This document shows, piece by piece, positions 32,823-43,488 of a DNA stretch of 64,000 nt; within the stretch, counting starts at the first letter, position 1, and each line of letters opens with the position of its first letter. Source of the stretch: Ichthyophis bannanicus (Eukaryota > Chordata > Amphibia > Gymnophiona > Ichthyophiidae); NCBI GenBank assembly GCA_033557465.1, contig CM066033.1, forward strand, positions 710,693,637 to 710,757,636, in the 5' to 3' direction. A program made the translations under genes and the position numbers. The notes under the pieces were generated by a model. That model was not told the DNA's origin and searched no databases. It saw only the letters and a program-made list of their open reading frames with translations.

Positions 32823-33557
32823 TGTCAGGGAAACCAGGCCCGAGAGAAGGAAACACGCCCCTGCTATCAGCTTTGCAGAGAGTCACGGGGAAACTCTGAA
32901 CACCTGCTAGGGGGTGGAGCCAGGCCCTACCCAGGAAAGCGGACTCATAAGGAGGCCCCAGCAGGCAGAGAGAGAGGAGAGAGGAAGGAGAATGGAAGCC
33001 AGAGTAAACAGGAGGAGAGACAAGCAGTGTCCCCTTTGAGGAAGGAAGGCCAGCTTCCAGTCAGAAGGTGGACAAAGTCTCCAGCTGAGGGAAGGTCAGA
33101 GGCTCCGGTTGAAAGAGATAGGAGGAGCAGACCAGACCAGCTGAAGTATACTCTGGATTATAAGCAGCCAGGAAGGCAGTTGGAAACTGCCTCACACGGG
33201 TTCAGTGGGGAACCAATCGGTTTCTATAAACTACAGAGAAAAGCTTCCACAACCAGGTCCCCAGGTAAGCCTAAGGGCTGGAATTGCCAGAGGTACTGGG
33301 GGTTTATTGACCCAGAAGGTTGGGGCTACGGTGGAGAGAACCAGGGAGAAAATGAATGTTTAGAGCTACGTCAAACCCAAGAGCTCTGCATAAAACCCAG
33401 GGTTGGAGAAAAGGGCGTGGCCCCAGAAAGAGCAGGGCAAACAATTCCCGTTTCAGTGGGGGAACGTAGAGAAACAGAGCTAGCCTGGTGGAACATTCAT
33501 AGAAAATAAATGAACTGTATGATTACCTGGGCTGAACAGATAATATCTTTGTGCTAG
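32823..33557 (+). pseudogene. LTR-encoded charged ORF (copy f) with stop just before its tail
   Basis: From the first LTR codon (TGT) the frame is open to TAA at 33507-33509, 228 codons; an ATG 12 bases upstream (32811) is in the same frame. It is rich in G, R, E, K and Q (GRERGERKENGSQSKQEER) with no known domain. Immediately after the TAA the same frame continues MNCMITWAEQIISLC then a stop, resembling the ending MDCNICFSDDLTSLC of copy e. So one stop codon separates the body from its conserved tail. Phase at the LTR start is the same as in copies a, d and e. Confidence 0.68.
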
Positions 33558-33901
33558 AAACATATTGGGGAGAAAATACAAGCTAGCTGTGGAAAAGACA
33601 GAGCTGTATGAAACAGTGTGGTGAAGTTAACCTGCTGGAAAAGAAAGGATTTATGCTGCAGTATGGTGAAGTTTAACCTGCTGGAAAGAAACGTTTGTTT
33701 TATGCTGAATGAAGCTATTCTTGTCCTTTTCTGCCAAAGTGCAAGATAATTTTGTGTTACCTTTATCCGTGTGAAGTTCAACCCCGGGAGGGGAAATAAA
33801 TCCCTTTTGCTTGAAAACATTTCTGAGTCACACTACCCTTCATTTGAACTGGTGATAAACTACATTTCCCTACGAGCATTGCTCCAGGAAGTGGTGGGAC
33901 A
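32823..33901 (+). mobile_element. LTR (copy f), probably solo
   Basis: Starts TGTCAGGGAAACC and ends GGTGGGACA. Flanks ctagt (32818-32822) and ttagt (33902-33906) look like a 5-bp duplication with one mismatch. The poly(A) region caaccccgggaggggaaata near 33780 is nearly the same as in copy c at 43590-43625 (read on minus), so c and f are close relatives. Boundaries are inferred from these signals. Confidence 0.6.
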
Positions 33902-34548
33902 TTAGTTTGAAGAAGGAACTTAAACTCCTTAACCCCTACGTACCTGCGGGTACGGGCAAAGGGAGCAGGATCACAGTAGGTATGGAATAGAGGGACTACA
34001 TTCACAGCCCTGCCCTGCAAGGGCAGCATCACCGCACCATACTGGTGCAGGGTGGACGCATCGGTGCATACACACACCTTGCTCCCTCATCACCCTCTTT
34101 GCACAGATAGCGTGCATGTTGCATACCCATGCACAACGGGGTAAGCCAGTGCCACCATACCCGTGCAGAGTGCGTGTGCTGTTGCTGTTCGCCACGGGTG
34201 TGTTGCGGTGGCGACCCATGCAGAGCATGTACCCTGGCCTGGAAGGGTATACCTCACACTGCAGCAACCATAGCTGCTACCATGCTGTCTGGCCTACAAG
34301 TGTGTTGCTGTCTGGGCGTCCATGCATGCCTTTGCCTCTGCAACGTGGTGTGCGGCCCCTGCATCCGCTGGCAGATAGTTGTTAGGCAGATTCTCATACC
34401 AACAGCACACAGGAGCCTACACGGGTATCGAAGGTGTTTTTGAAGGGGCGTGGCATGGTTGCATGTCATATCCGTTTATGTGTAAGAGGACCTACAAGGG
34501 TAGCATGATCCAGCCATAACACCTCTACGTACAGCACTATGGCAGAGA

Positions 34549-34914
34549 CAGGGTGGAAAGGGCAAAAGAGGACCAGGAAGGCCAACTTCACACCCTCAGA
34601 GACTCTATGGCCAGTATGCAGCATTCTTTGTAGCAGAGGATGCCAGCACACAGATGTCAGCATGACGTGACATAATTAGGCAAGTCAATGCCATCCACCA
34701 CCACAACAGGGCCATGGAGGACATAAAGAAAAATTGGCGGATGGTATGGCTGGCTGCAAAGGAGAGGAGGGCCAGCGACAACAAGTTGTCACCTGTGCAC
34801 CAGTATAATCTCACTCCCTTGGAGGAACAGGTGCTGCAGTTCATGGAGGGGGTTTCCATTGCAGGGGTCATGGGCTTTGACAGCTCCACCCCTGGCACAC
34901 AGGAGGGTGAATAG
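34549..34914 (+). pseudogene. Harbinger Myb/SANT-like protein, frameshifted
   Basis: Blocks in changing frames: RKANFTPSETLWPV (about 34575), VNAIHHHNRAMEDIKKNWRM and VWLAAKERRASDN. The last two form the third helix of a Myb/SANT-like trihelix domain, as found in the accessory protein of Harbinger elements. In the family this protein brings the transposase to DNA and to the nucleus. Frameshifts and a stop before VNA break it. Acidic sequence at about 35420-35490 (EFPILDDPVDADATDAEQEL) may be its C-terminal part. Confidence 0.65.
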
Positions 34915-36088
34915 GGGTTGCTGTATGGCCTGGGTGGCACCATGGAGACAATGTCTATGCCCATGCCATGGTGCTGCCTGCCCATCTATCTGATGCTGCT
35001 TGGATGATGTGGGGGCTGGGAGTGGTGGTGTCTGGGGAACCCCCTGCCTGTCCCTTTGTCAGCCTGGTGCCACCCTATAGGCCAACACTGTGACCCATGG
35101 CACCAACCTCTGGCACATTTGCTCTCCCACAGACCTCACAGGAACCCAACACACATAGCTAGGACCAGATGTGTCGGAGGGAGCCTCACTACCGGCAGAG
35201 GATGCTGCTGGTGCGCAACCAGAATGCAGCACATCCACAGGGGGGGCAGTGTGCATGTCAGGGCAGAGGGACAGTCCAATCTGACATCAAGGCTGGTGAG
35301 GCAGTCTGGCCCATCACCAGGGGCCGAGGAGCTGTCTGGGGTGACACCAAGTGATGAGCAGGTTGGGGCATCTGCCAGGGCTGTGGAGACCGGGACGGAT
35401 GATGGACCGCTGGCAGAGCTAGAGTTCCCTATCCTCGATGACCCTGTGGATGCTGATGCCACAGATGCAGAACAGGAGCTAGTGCGGGAGGGGCATGCCT
35501 GCTGGTATACACAGAGGGCATCCAGGCTGAGCTGCATGGTATGTGACAGGACCTGCAGGCTGCAGAACAGGTGAGGGAGGCAGAGCGTGAGGAGTGGCAG
35601 AACCACAGATTGCATGTGGAGTGCCACCTGGAGGGGCACCTGTGTCTACAGCAGCATACCAGGCAACTATTGTTGGCTCACTGCACAGTTTGGGCATAAT
35701 GCAGGGCAGGGAGACGGGAGCAGGGGGTGCAAGTGCACCTACATAGGTACCTGGTAGCCCTGAACTGTGTATAGGGGCCTGCCCCTCTGGGGAGGGAGAT
35801 GACACTGCCAGCACGTCATTGGACATTGCTCCACTGTGCAGCAGTGCACGTGTCAGCAAACACCCATGGCAGGCTTGAAACATGGGGGCAGGGGATACCT
35901 TTGGTGGGAAATGAGCACACAGAACACATAATGGCAGTAAGGGCACTTTATTAGTAATTGTACATAGCATAACAGGTTGAGGATGTGTGGCAGCCACCTC
36001 AAAGCTGTTCCTTATCAGCCACATGTGGTGTGCCAGTGCCTGGGCCTGCTGCTGGCTCCCAGCCAGGGCACCATTGCCATCCGTTGCA

Positions 36089-37180
36089 TCAGCAATCTCC
36101 CACTTCTCCGCAGCCTGTGGCTCTGGATTGGGCAATCCACACATGTATGCAAGGTTGTTTGGTATGGAGCAGGCTGCAAATATCTGGCATACGCGGCTCT
36201 GGGCTGTAGAGGAGCTCCCCACCACTCCTGTCAATGCACCAGAAGTGGCTCTTCAACACACCAATTGCTCTTTCCACCACTGCCCAGGTCTGCTGATGGG
36301 CAGCGTTGTAGCACGTCTCCTGCCAGCTCCTGGTGTGGCGTACTGGTATCAGCAGCCATATCCTCAATGGGTATTCATGGTTGCCTGTGGGGGCAATGGG
36401 AGATGTGCACATACTCATGGGACATGTGTTGGGTGGGAATGTGGGATGTGGCGGACATCACAGACCATATACCAGCAGGGTGGGGTGCAATATAGTTAGG
36501 CAGTGGGCATCACATTTTATTTATTTATTTATTTAATAGGATTTCTATACTGCTTTATCCTAAAATCAAAGCAGTTTACAGTGCAACTCGTGGGTTTTAC
36601 ATAGAACAAAGGGTGAGGGGGACATACAGGAGATTGTTACAAGCTAACTTATATATAAGGTAAACTATGTACATAGTGAATGTGAAACATTATTGACCTT
36701 AATTTGTGTTAGGTTATGTGCAGCTGGATATTAAACTAACGGAATATATGAGGGATGGGTAAGGGCAGAGGAGGGATGTGTCGGGGGCAGCCAACGAGCA
36801 GCAATGCATCTCTGAGCTGTCTCCCAGCTGCTGCCTGTCCTGGGTTAGACTGGACTTGAACAAAGGCATCATGGCATGACCCCATCCATTATGGTCATGT
36901 TGGCATCCACAACAACCATCAATGTGTGGCCATGACGGTTATGGTATGCCCTCTGCCCCATCCGTGGGGCCTGCAGTGCAATGTGGGTGCAGTCTATATT
37001 TCCCAGGAAAGATGGAAACCCTGCCATGTTAGAATAGGCTTGCATGGTCTCATAACGCTCCTTTTGGGTCTGTGGAAATGTGATGAGGTGGCGCATTCTC
37101 TACAGCAGGGTCCTGGTGAAGGCATGTATGCAGGTGCTGGCAGTGGACTGCGTGATCTCAACAGTTGCCCCCAATACATG
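36089..37180 (-). pseudogene. Harbinger DDE transposase, broken
   Basis: On minus: TFPQTQKERYETM, AGFPSFLGNIDCTHIALQAP (first catalytic aspartate in the IDCTHI block), HTLMVVVDANMTIMDG (second aspartate), then, after an inserted repeat, NHEYPLRIWLLIPVRH, RYNAAH-like CYNAAHQQTWAVVERAIGVL (catalytic glutamate in VVER) and KSHFWCIDRSGGELLYSPE. The order matches HARBI1-type transposases. The insertion and frameshifts leave it non-functional. Confidence 0.8.
36510..36730 (-). repeat. LINE-tail-derived repeat inside Harbinger
   Basis: Begins with (ttta)n at 36514-36535, followed by ggatttctatactgctttat and aaagcagtttacagtgc. A relative lies at 40665-40800 (ggttttatatactgtcttat, aaggcagttt). The tetranucleotide tail reads as (taaa)n on the minus strand, like L2-type 3' ends. 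Confidence 0.6.
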
Positions 37181-38095
37181 CTGGAAACTGTCAGTTGCCA
37201 GGTATCTCAGGGTTGCAGTCACCTTCATTGCCACCAGGAGAGCCTGGCTTCTGGCGGTGGAGGGCTCTAGGTTACCACTGAGTATGTGGCACAGCTCTGT
37301 TATTGTTGCCCCATCCAGTGTATCCCTCTAGTAGACCTCCTCCTCCGTCAATTGTAGGTAGCCTATCCTGGTCCTGTGTACACATGGAGCATGGTACCTC
37401 CATCCCTGCCGCTGGGCCGCTGCCTCCTCCGTTCTGCACGGGCATGACTGTGCATCTCCACCTCTGGAACACCATGTGCATGCCCACATGGCTTCTCGGC
37501 CGGTCAAACAATGTCACTCTGTACAGGTTGGGTACATGCCTGGATATGCTCTCCTCGGCGTACTGTATATTGCAATGCCACTACACGGCTTACATGCACA
37601 CCTCTCTCTCTTAGGCACCAGGAAACGTCGCATAGATTTCTGCAGTTTGTCCTGTCCAATGTCACCGTACAGGGCTTTCAGAAATCTGGTTTATGCGGGT
37701 TGGCAGACACCCCCGTTACGCCCCTGGGCCTATGCGCCTGGTGCTGTGCGGTTACTGGTATTCTCCAACTCAAGCCGCCTTGTTGAAAATCTGGTTTACA
37801 TGGTTATGGCAGTTTTACCCGGGTAAGGTCCTCCTTTACATGTGTAACATGTGCCTAGCACTTTGAAAATTGGGCCCAGAGTTATTATAATATCATGAGC
37901 ATGAGAATATAGATGATGGTGTGTGTGTTACCTTATTCAGTTTTATGAGCATAGATGGTTAATATACTCTAGAAGTATTGGCATGTCTTGTCTCTAGATC
38001 GTATTTTCAGAATTTCCTTCAATAGCTTGTCAGTGGTGTAAAAATATTGAAAAACTGTTTGAATTCTGATACCACTGACACTCAAACCAAGCATA

Positions 38096-38262
38096 AATTT
38101 ATTTATTATTGATTTATTTTTATTTTATTTACATTCTCTTATATACCGCGCTATTCTGCATCAGTGCGGTTTACATTGAATAAACTGAAATTACATTGAA
38201 CAGGGCATTATAACTTGGAGATAACTATTTTACAGGGAAAATATCAACCCTTATAAAATAGG
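38096..38262 (+). repeat. LINE-tail-derived repeat
   Basis: Near-identical to 20671-20812 (ttacattctcttatata, gtgcggtttacattgaa, ggcattataacttggagata), preceded by a T/A-rich stretch. Confidence 0.75.
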
Positions 38263-38860
38263 CATGCGATAAGTACTGTTTGAAATTTTTTAGTGGCCAA
38301 ACCAAATTAGCAGAGTTGTCTGGAGAAAATAAGCCATGTAAATGCTTGTGGAAGGTGTGGCGTGCTGTGGGAAGGGGTTTTCTTTAAAAACACAGGCCAG
38401 ACAGCCTGTTCAGAGAAAACAAAATCAGCTTAATTCTGGCTCAGCTTGGTTCTCCCGGCCCTTCCTCCAGCCCCAGTTAAAGTTCCTATCTCAGAACTCC
38501 CCTACATGGCTTACTTTGGAAGGATTCTGGCTCCACGACCTCTCTCCCTCCTGCAGCCTGCTGGGTTAACTTCTCCCTCTGAGCCATGCCCTCCCAGCCC
38601 TGAACTTTGGGCTGAAGACTCTCTTAAAGGGGATTGTTGATAATCCCTTTGGAGAGGGATGAGTAACTTTCTATATACCACATTAGAGTGCTGTATATTT
38701 AAGTTAATGGCGTCCTGAGCAGTATTTTTTCTTTGGTAAAGTCCCAGTGTGATAAACTCTTTTAAACAAGGAGTCACTCAAGTTACAGATGCCAAGGCAG
38801 GGCTGTACACTACATAGCTTTTTGTGCATATACCATGTGATAAAATTCACTGGGATCCTG
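38263..38860. other. Intron sequence next to the 71-bp PFK exon, no gene recognised
   Basis: No coding or mobile-element signal that I recognise. It lies just downstream of the exon donor. Confidence 0.4.
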
Positions 38861-38864
38861 TTAC

Positions 38865-38935
38865 CTCTTTGTTCCAAGGCGAGATCCACCCTGTCCAGTC
38901 CAGCCACCTACACCACCCCATTCCATATCTTCAAT
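38865..38935 (-). CDS. PFK: 6-phosphofructokinase exon with the GGWTGQGGS block
   Basis: This 71-bp exon on the minus strand translates as IEDMEWGGVGGWTGQGGSRL followed by GTKR. VGGWTGQGGSxLGTKR is diagnostic of the C-terminal half of animal PFK. It begins after a polypyrimidine stretch ending in ccctcag and ends AAG-AG before gtaaca, leaving an arginine codon split 2+1 with the next exon. That phase matches the single leading base of the exon at 2411-2498. It directly follows the 147-bp exon in protein order. The coding sequence is intact. The intron after it is about 36.4 kb and holds most of the mobile elements of this window. Confidence 0.93.
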
Positions 38936-39479
38936 CTGAGGGAATAAGGAAAGAGGAGAATGTTGTCACTTCAGACAGAGAGATGATGGCTAACAGCAGG
39001 CTGTGATAGGTGTCACATGCATAGCACTGACTGCCTCATCTACTGTGTGGACTCCTCTGCATTGACTCCTGCCATATCACCATGATGGAGGGATAGGGGG
39101 GAGGCAAAGCACCCTCTGGCCACCATTCTGCTGCATTCAACAAAGTAATGGGACTTTTTTCAGTGATATCATCAGCTAATACATTCTTGACATTTTAATG
39201 CTTTTTTTTTATTCAACAGTTTACTCCTAAGCAAATATACTTGTACCTCAGTTGGAACCAGGGCTGGGATCTTCAGTTACTCAGAAATTTTTCCCCTATT
39301 TTATATTCCATCAACATACCTAGATTGGTCACTATGACGATGGCCCTAGGTTGGAAGTTGTCATGTTCCTTCTGGCCCTGCATACATGGCCTCTGAATAT
39401 GGCCACCAGTTATCAACCAGGTGGCCGAACACTTGTCTTTGTAGTAACCCCAGCCCTAGCAAGTGGGAACCTCTCTGAT

Positions 39480-39715
39480 GGTAGTGCAGGAGTGGAGCAG
39501 TAACCTAATGGTTAGAGCACTGGTCTGGTAACCAAGAGACCAGAGTTCACTTCCCACTAGCACTCCTTGGGGCCTTGAGCAAGTCACTTAACCCTCCATT
39601 GCCTTGGAAGAAAGGCCTAGCAATCTACTTCCGGTCACACTGTCAACAAAACCCAGGAGCTGCTGGGTCACCAGGAGTCAGCCCTGACTTGAAGGCACAC
39701 ATTGCATTTGCATGT
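39480..39715 (+). mobile_element. tRNA-headed CORE-SINE
   Basis: tRNA-like head (cctaatggttagagcactgg), a degenerate box B (agttcacttcccac), the MIR-like core word gcaagtcacttaaccctcca, and a 3' part ending gaaggcacacattgcatttg. It is the plus-orientation relative of the SINE at 6472-6662, and lies antisense in the PFK intron. Confidence 0.8.
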
Positions 39716-40150
39716 ACATTTTGAGTTCCACCACCATTTTTACCTCTAGTACTTCTGGAAGGGCATTCCACACATCTACCAACCTTTCTGAGAAAAAAAA
39801 ATACTTCCTGATGTTGCTGTACAGTCTACTTCCTTGTTGCTATACATCCCCTCCTTTGGTAAAGGCTCATTTATTCACTAATATAGACCTTTAAATATCT
39901 GAAAGGTATCATACTGCCTCTGTCCCTCCTTTTTTCTGGGATATACAAATCTAGGGTCTCTAGTCTCTTCTCATATGTCTTCTGATCACCATTTTGGTTG
40001 CTTTCCTCTGAATTGTCTCCAGTCTCTTTATATCCTGACCTGACTGAGATACAGCCTCCAAACTAAACACACTACTCCAAGTAAGTCCTCACCTCATTTA
40101 CATGGGGCACTATCACTTTCTCCTTTCTGCTGGTTATGTCTCTCAAGAAA
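39716..40150 (-). mobile_element. CR1-like LINE 3' remnant
   Basis: On plus one reads gaattgtctccagtctcttt, aaactaaacacactactcca and agtaagtcctcacctcattt, the well-known complement of CR1-like 3' coding sequence (W-S-V-C... region before the end of ORF2). It is short and diverged. It lies 5' of the 71-bp exon within the small intron. Confidence 0.65.
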
Positions 40151-40322
40151 GCCTGAGATAAGCTCAGAGGATCCTCAGCAATGGGAAAGGAGAGACTTGC
40201 TGAGCCTTGTGGTCTCTATCTGCAATCAGTTTGTTTGCAGTCACCTCACTTCCACCATCCATATTACAGTTAGTTTCTCATTCTGTGTGTGTTAATGAAC
40301 AGACAGAAGATGGGTGATATAC

Positions 40323-40469
40323 CTGTCCCATGGCCAGACCCTCAAATCCATCGTGTACAGCCAACATCTTGTGTCCATGGATGATTCCAATCCTCACTGC
40401 GGCCCTCACTGCAGCATTCATCCCAGCCGCTGGTGCTCCAACATTTAGGACTGCCAGGTTATAGCCACT
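40323..40469 (-). CDS. PFK: 6-phosphofructokinase exon, first exon of the C-terminal half
   Basis: This 147-bp exon encodes 49 residues ([20 protein letters not shown] at its start, then VRAAVRIG and VHDGFEGLA). [12 protein letters not shown] is the signature nucleotide-loop block of the C-terminal half of animal phosphofructokinases, the counterpart of GGDAQGMNAAVR in the N-terminal half. The enzyme phosphorylates fructose 6-phosphate with ATP in cytosolic glycolysis, and the C-terminal half is largely regulatory. On the minus strand the acceptor reads ttgtttcatcag and the donor gtatat; the exon is in phase 0 at both ends. No stop or frameshift is seen. Judged from memory of the vertebrate paralogues, the three exons fit PFKM slightly better than PFKP and clearly better than PFKL, so the paralogue is not settled. 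The next exon lies 1387 bp downstream. Confidence 0.93.
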
Positions 40470-40664
40470 CTGATGAAACAAGAATAGTTTTTTTTAAACA
40501 TATGCAAATGTGACAAATTCCCAGTTCTCTTCTTCACTACCCACTAGCATATTTTACCTGTTCCATTAGAATGCAAGTTCTTCTAGGCATGGATTCTATC
40601 AAGCAACAACAATCCACCCCACGATTTAATATTTAATAATGTTAACAATTTCTCCTACAGTTAC

Positions 40665-41080
40665 TTAGATAAATAAATAAATAAAATAAGTGGTTTTATA
40701 TACTGTCTTATCTCAGAGTCAAGGCAGTTTAAAAGTAACAGGTTAAACAGAACTGGAGCTTAACATTAGGGTTTACATGGAACGATGAAACATAGGAACA
40801 TAATATAAATCTTAACTTAATGAAACCATGTGAACAACAGTTCAGAGGAGGCGATAAAATGTAATAGTGGTCAGCATACCTTGTAGAAGTAGGTTGGGGG
40901 ATGCGTGAGCTGGGGGGAAAAGGGGCAGAAACATGGAAAACATTTTAAAGGAGGAGGAGTGGGAGGAGCATAGGGTCTTGTGTATGGCAGGATGGTAGTC
41001 CAGGGGGTAAAGGTTCCTGTTCTCTATAGAGGATCAGAGACTGAGAAGTACGGTTTGGTGTACATCTCAGTAGGCCGTAT
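40665..41080 (-). repeat. LINE-tail-derived repeat
   Basis: (aaat)n at 40669-40687 followed by ggttttatatactgtcttat and ggcagtttaaaa, related to 36510-36730. It is intronic or upstream PFK sequence. Confidence 0.55.
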
Positions 41081-42596
41081 TTATTTATTTAACAAGTTTT
41101 ATATACCACCTTCTCCTAGCTTTAGGTGCCGAAGTACTCGGTGAACAGGTGAATTATCAGTTTCTTACAGAACTCGTTGAGGTCCTGTGTGGCATGGATG
41201 TCTTGAGGAAGTGCGTTCTACAGGCTGGGGGCATAGTGTGAGAACACTACTTGATGCGAATTGGGTGCTCGTCCTAAGTGCAGAAGGAGAGGTGAGAGTA
41301 AAGTGCATATTATGCTGTCTTGGTCTGTTTGGTGTCTTGTGTATTAGGGATTGCAAGTAGCTTGATGAGAGGTTGTGGTATACTTTAAAAGTCATTAAGT
41401 ATAGCCTTGAATTTAATGCAAGTTGCAATGGGCAGTCAATGTAACTTCTTGAGAACTGGGGTTATACAGTCATATCTGGGAGCCCCATAAAGTATCCAGG
41501 CTGCAGTATTTTGGGCCAGCTGCAAAGGGTGAATTGTGTAGTCCCTGGAAGAGTGTAGGCCCTGGAAGAGTATGTTGCAATAGTCCAGATGCGGGAAGAC
41601 TAAGGCTTGGAAGACTGTACGGAAGTTGTGGGTGCTTAGCAGGTGTCACATCTCTTGTGCCATTTTTATTTTGAGGTATTTGAGTCTGATGGTATTGCTA
41701 ATATTTTTTTTGAAGATTAAGCATTGGTTCCAAGGTAGTGCACTTCGGATTTGACTTGTAGCTGTGCTCCCAGTACCTTTATTTATTTATTTAATATTTC
41801 TTATATACACCTTTCAGGATATTGAGGCAATTTACATCGAACACAACTAAACTTAAATTACATAAAACAAGTAGAGGAAGAAGTGTAAGGGATATATGAA
41901 AACAGAGGTTAATTATAATTATCCAGATATTAGGGGGGACAGGGGATTTGTTAAACTGAAAAATGTTAACTTATTTGCAGTGTGAATCAACAGTAGGTCT
42001 AGTTCTGAGTGTAATTAGGGGTCATTTGGCTATGTGATAAGATGTTACGTGTCTGTCCCATAATATTCTTGGAAATTGTGTGTTTTAAGCTTCTTGTGTT
42101 AGGGGACAAAGAGAACAGTCTTGTTGAAGTTCACGGCTAGATTGTATTCTGCAAGCCATTAAGTGAGAGCTGTAAAGCAGGTTATTAGAGACGTGTACGT
42201 AGGCTATAGGGTAAAGAAGAGTATGTATAGCATTATGTCATCTACATAGATGTGGTATAATACATTGTGTGCCTGTAAGATCAAAAAGATGGGACGAATA
42301 TAGATGTTAAAGAGAAGAATCCCTTGTAGGAGCCTGAATGGGATAGAGATGGCTCCTGCTGCTCTTACATGCTTAGGTAGAAGGTGAACCATTTCAGTGT
42401 TGTGCCGCTTAGTCCTATGACCTGTAAACGGCGAAGTAGAGCATCGTGGGGAGCTGAATCAAATGCAGATGTAATGTCCAAAAACATAAGAATAAATCCT
42501 TGATGTGGTTTCTGGATGTCCTGTATAAGCCTGTCCATGAGAGCCCTTAGGAGAGTTTCAATCCCATGATTGGGCCTAAAGCCGTGTTGTTCTAAG

Positions 42597-42946
42597 CAGG
42601 GCTGTACCAAGTGTGAATTGCGCTCTGTGCTACTTGTACATTGGGCGCGCGCCCCCCTAATCACTTTCTGGATGGCGGCGGGAGAGAAGAGGCGCGCCCG
42701 ATGTGCAAGTCGCCGGTGCGCTAAGCAGATCTGTCCCTCCCTGCTCTGATGCTGCGTCAGAGGAGGGAGGGACAGATCTGCTTAGCATGCCGCGAGAAGG
42801 CTTAAGGGGCACATTTCAGCTGTCTGTCATTGCCTGAGAGAAGAAAAAGTGGTAGCAACAGGCAACGGCAGACAGCTGACATGCTCCCCTTAAGCTTTTG
42901 CTCCCTGTGCGGCCGCACCGCTCGCACAGGGCTAGGTACAGTCCTG
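42597..42946. mobile_element. hAT-type MITE, 350 bp, with internal hairpins
   Basis: Perfect 8-bp duplication gttctaag at 42589-42596 and 42947-42954, and termini cagggctgtacc/ggtacagtcctg. It contains a hairpin of about 30-bp arms (42718-42787: ctaagcagatctgtccctcc and its complement) and a second inverted pair, cagctgtctg near 42820 and cagacagctg near 42870. It has no coding capacity. It splits the LINE words for LDLE and QHGFRPN. Confidence 0.92.
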
Positions 42947-43488
42947 GTTCTAAGTCGAGGAGGGCATGTAGGTTGATGTGATCTTGAAGCTGCAGATGCA
43001 CAACATTTTCAATCATTTTTGCCAGGAAGGGTAATCTGGAAATGGGATGATAAGAGCTAGAGATGGCTGGGTCCAGTGTGGCATTTTTAATTATTGGACG
43101 TATAGATGCATGCTTGAGGCTAGTTGGCATATAACCTTATGTAAGGGAGAGCTGAGCAATTCTGAGCAGTGTGGGTGTAAGTTCAATACGAGATAGTTTG
43201 ATCCAACTTACTAGGAATGGATCTAAGTGGGAGGTGGTGGTGTTGATGTTAGAAATGATATTCTCTAGTTGCTCCATTGATATTTGGAGGGAGGTATGCC
43301 ATGTGGGGGGAGTGGAGCAAGGGGCGGGCATTGATAGGCTGGTGGTTGGTGTGTATCCCATTTTGCATGCCTTGTTCTAGAGGTAGTCTGCTAATGCTTG
43401 TGGCGATAGGGTCTCATGCTTCTTGTCACCACTCACCTTCCCAGAGGCATGCAGCTTGAGCTAGGTGAGTGGGCAGTTGTGCTTCGTG

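Larger units (their letters stand above)
33930..37880. mobile_element. Harbinger (PIF) transposon, decayed
   Basis: Two coding remnants on opposite strands, a Myb/SANT-like protein (plus) and a DDE transposase (minus), are the standard pair of vertebrate Harbinger elements. The right end carries gcactttgaaaattgggccc (37859-37878), a Harbinger-like terminus. The matching left terminus is not seen, and the left part adjoins LTR copy f. A LINE-tail repeat (36514-36730) is inserted in the transposase. Confidence 0.75.
2499..38864 (-). other. PFK intron of about 36.4 kb
   Basis: This is the interval between the 71-bp and 88-bp PFK exons, bounded by gtaaca at its 5' end and tttatag at its 3' end on the minus strand. 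I found no further PFK-like coding block between them, and the two exons are adjacent in protein order. The intron is filled with LINEs, LTRs, hAT-like, mariner and Harbinger elements in both orientations. Any plus-strand element here is antisense to the host transcript. Confidence 0.85.
38936..40322 (-). other. PFK intron of 1387 bp
   Basis: This intron lies between the 147-bp and 71-bp PFK exons, with donor gtatat and acceptor cctcag. It contains a tRNA-headed SINE (39480-39715) and a CR1-like LINE remnant (39716-40150), described separately. Confidence 0.88.

Noticed and set aside
34100..37830. Many open frames on both strands of the 34-37.8 kb block
   Set aside because: Only the blocks matching Harbinger Myb-like and transposase motifs have support. 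The rest are shadows in other frames of a GC-balanced, decayed element.
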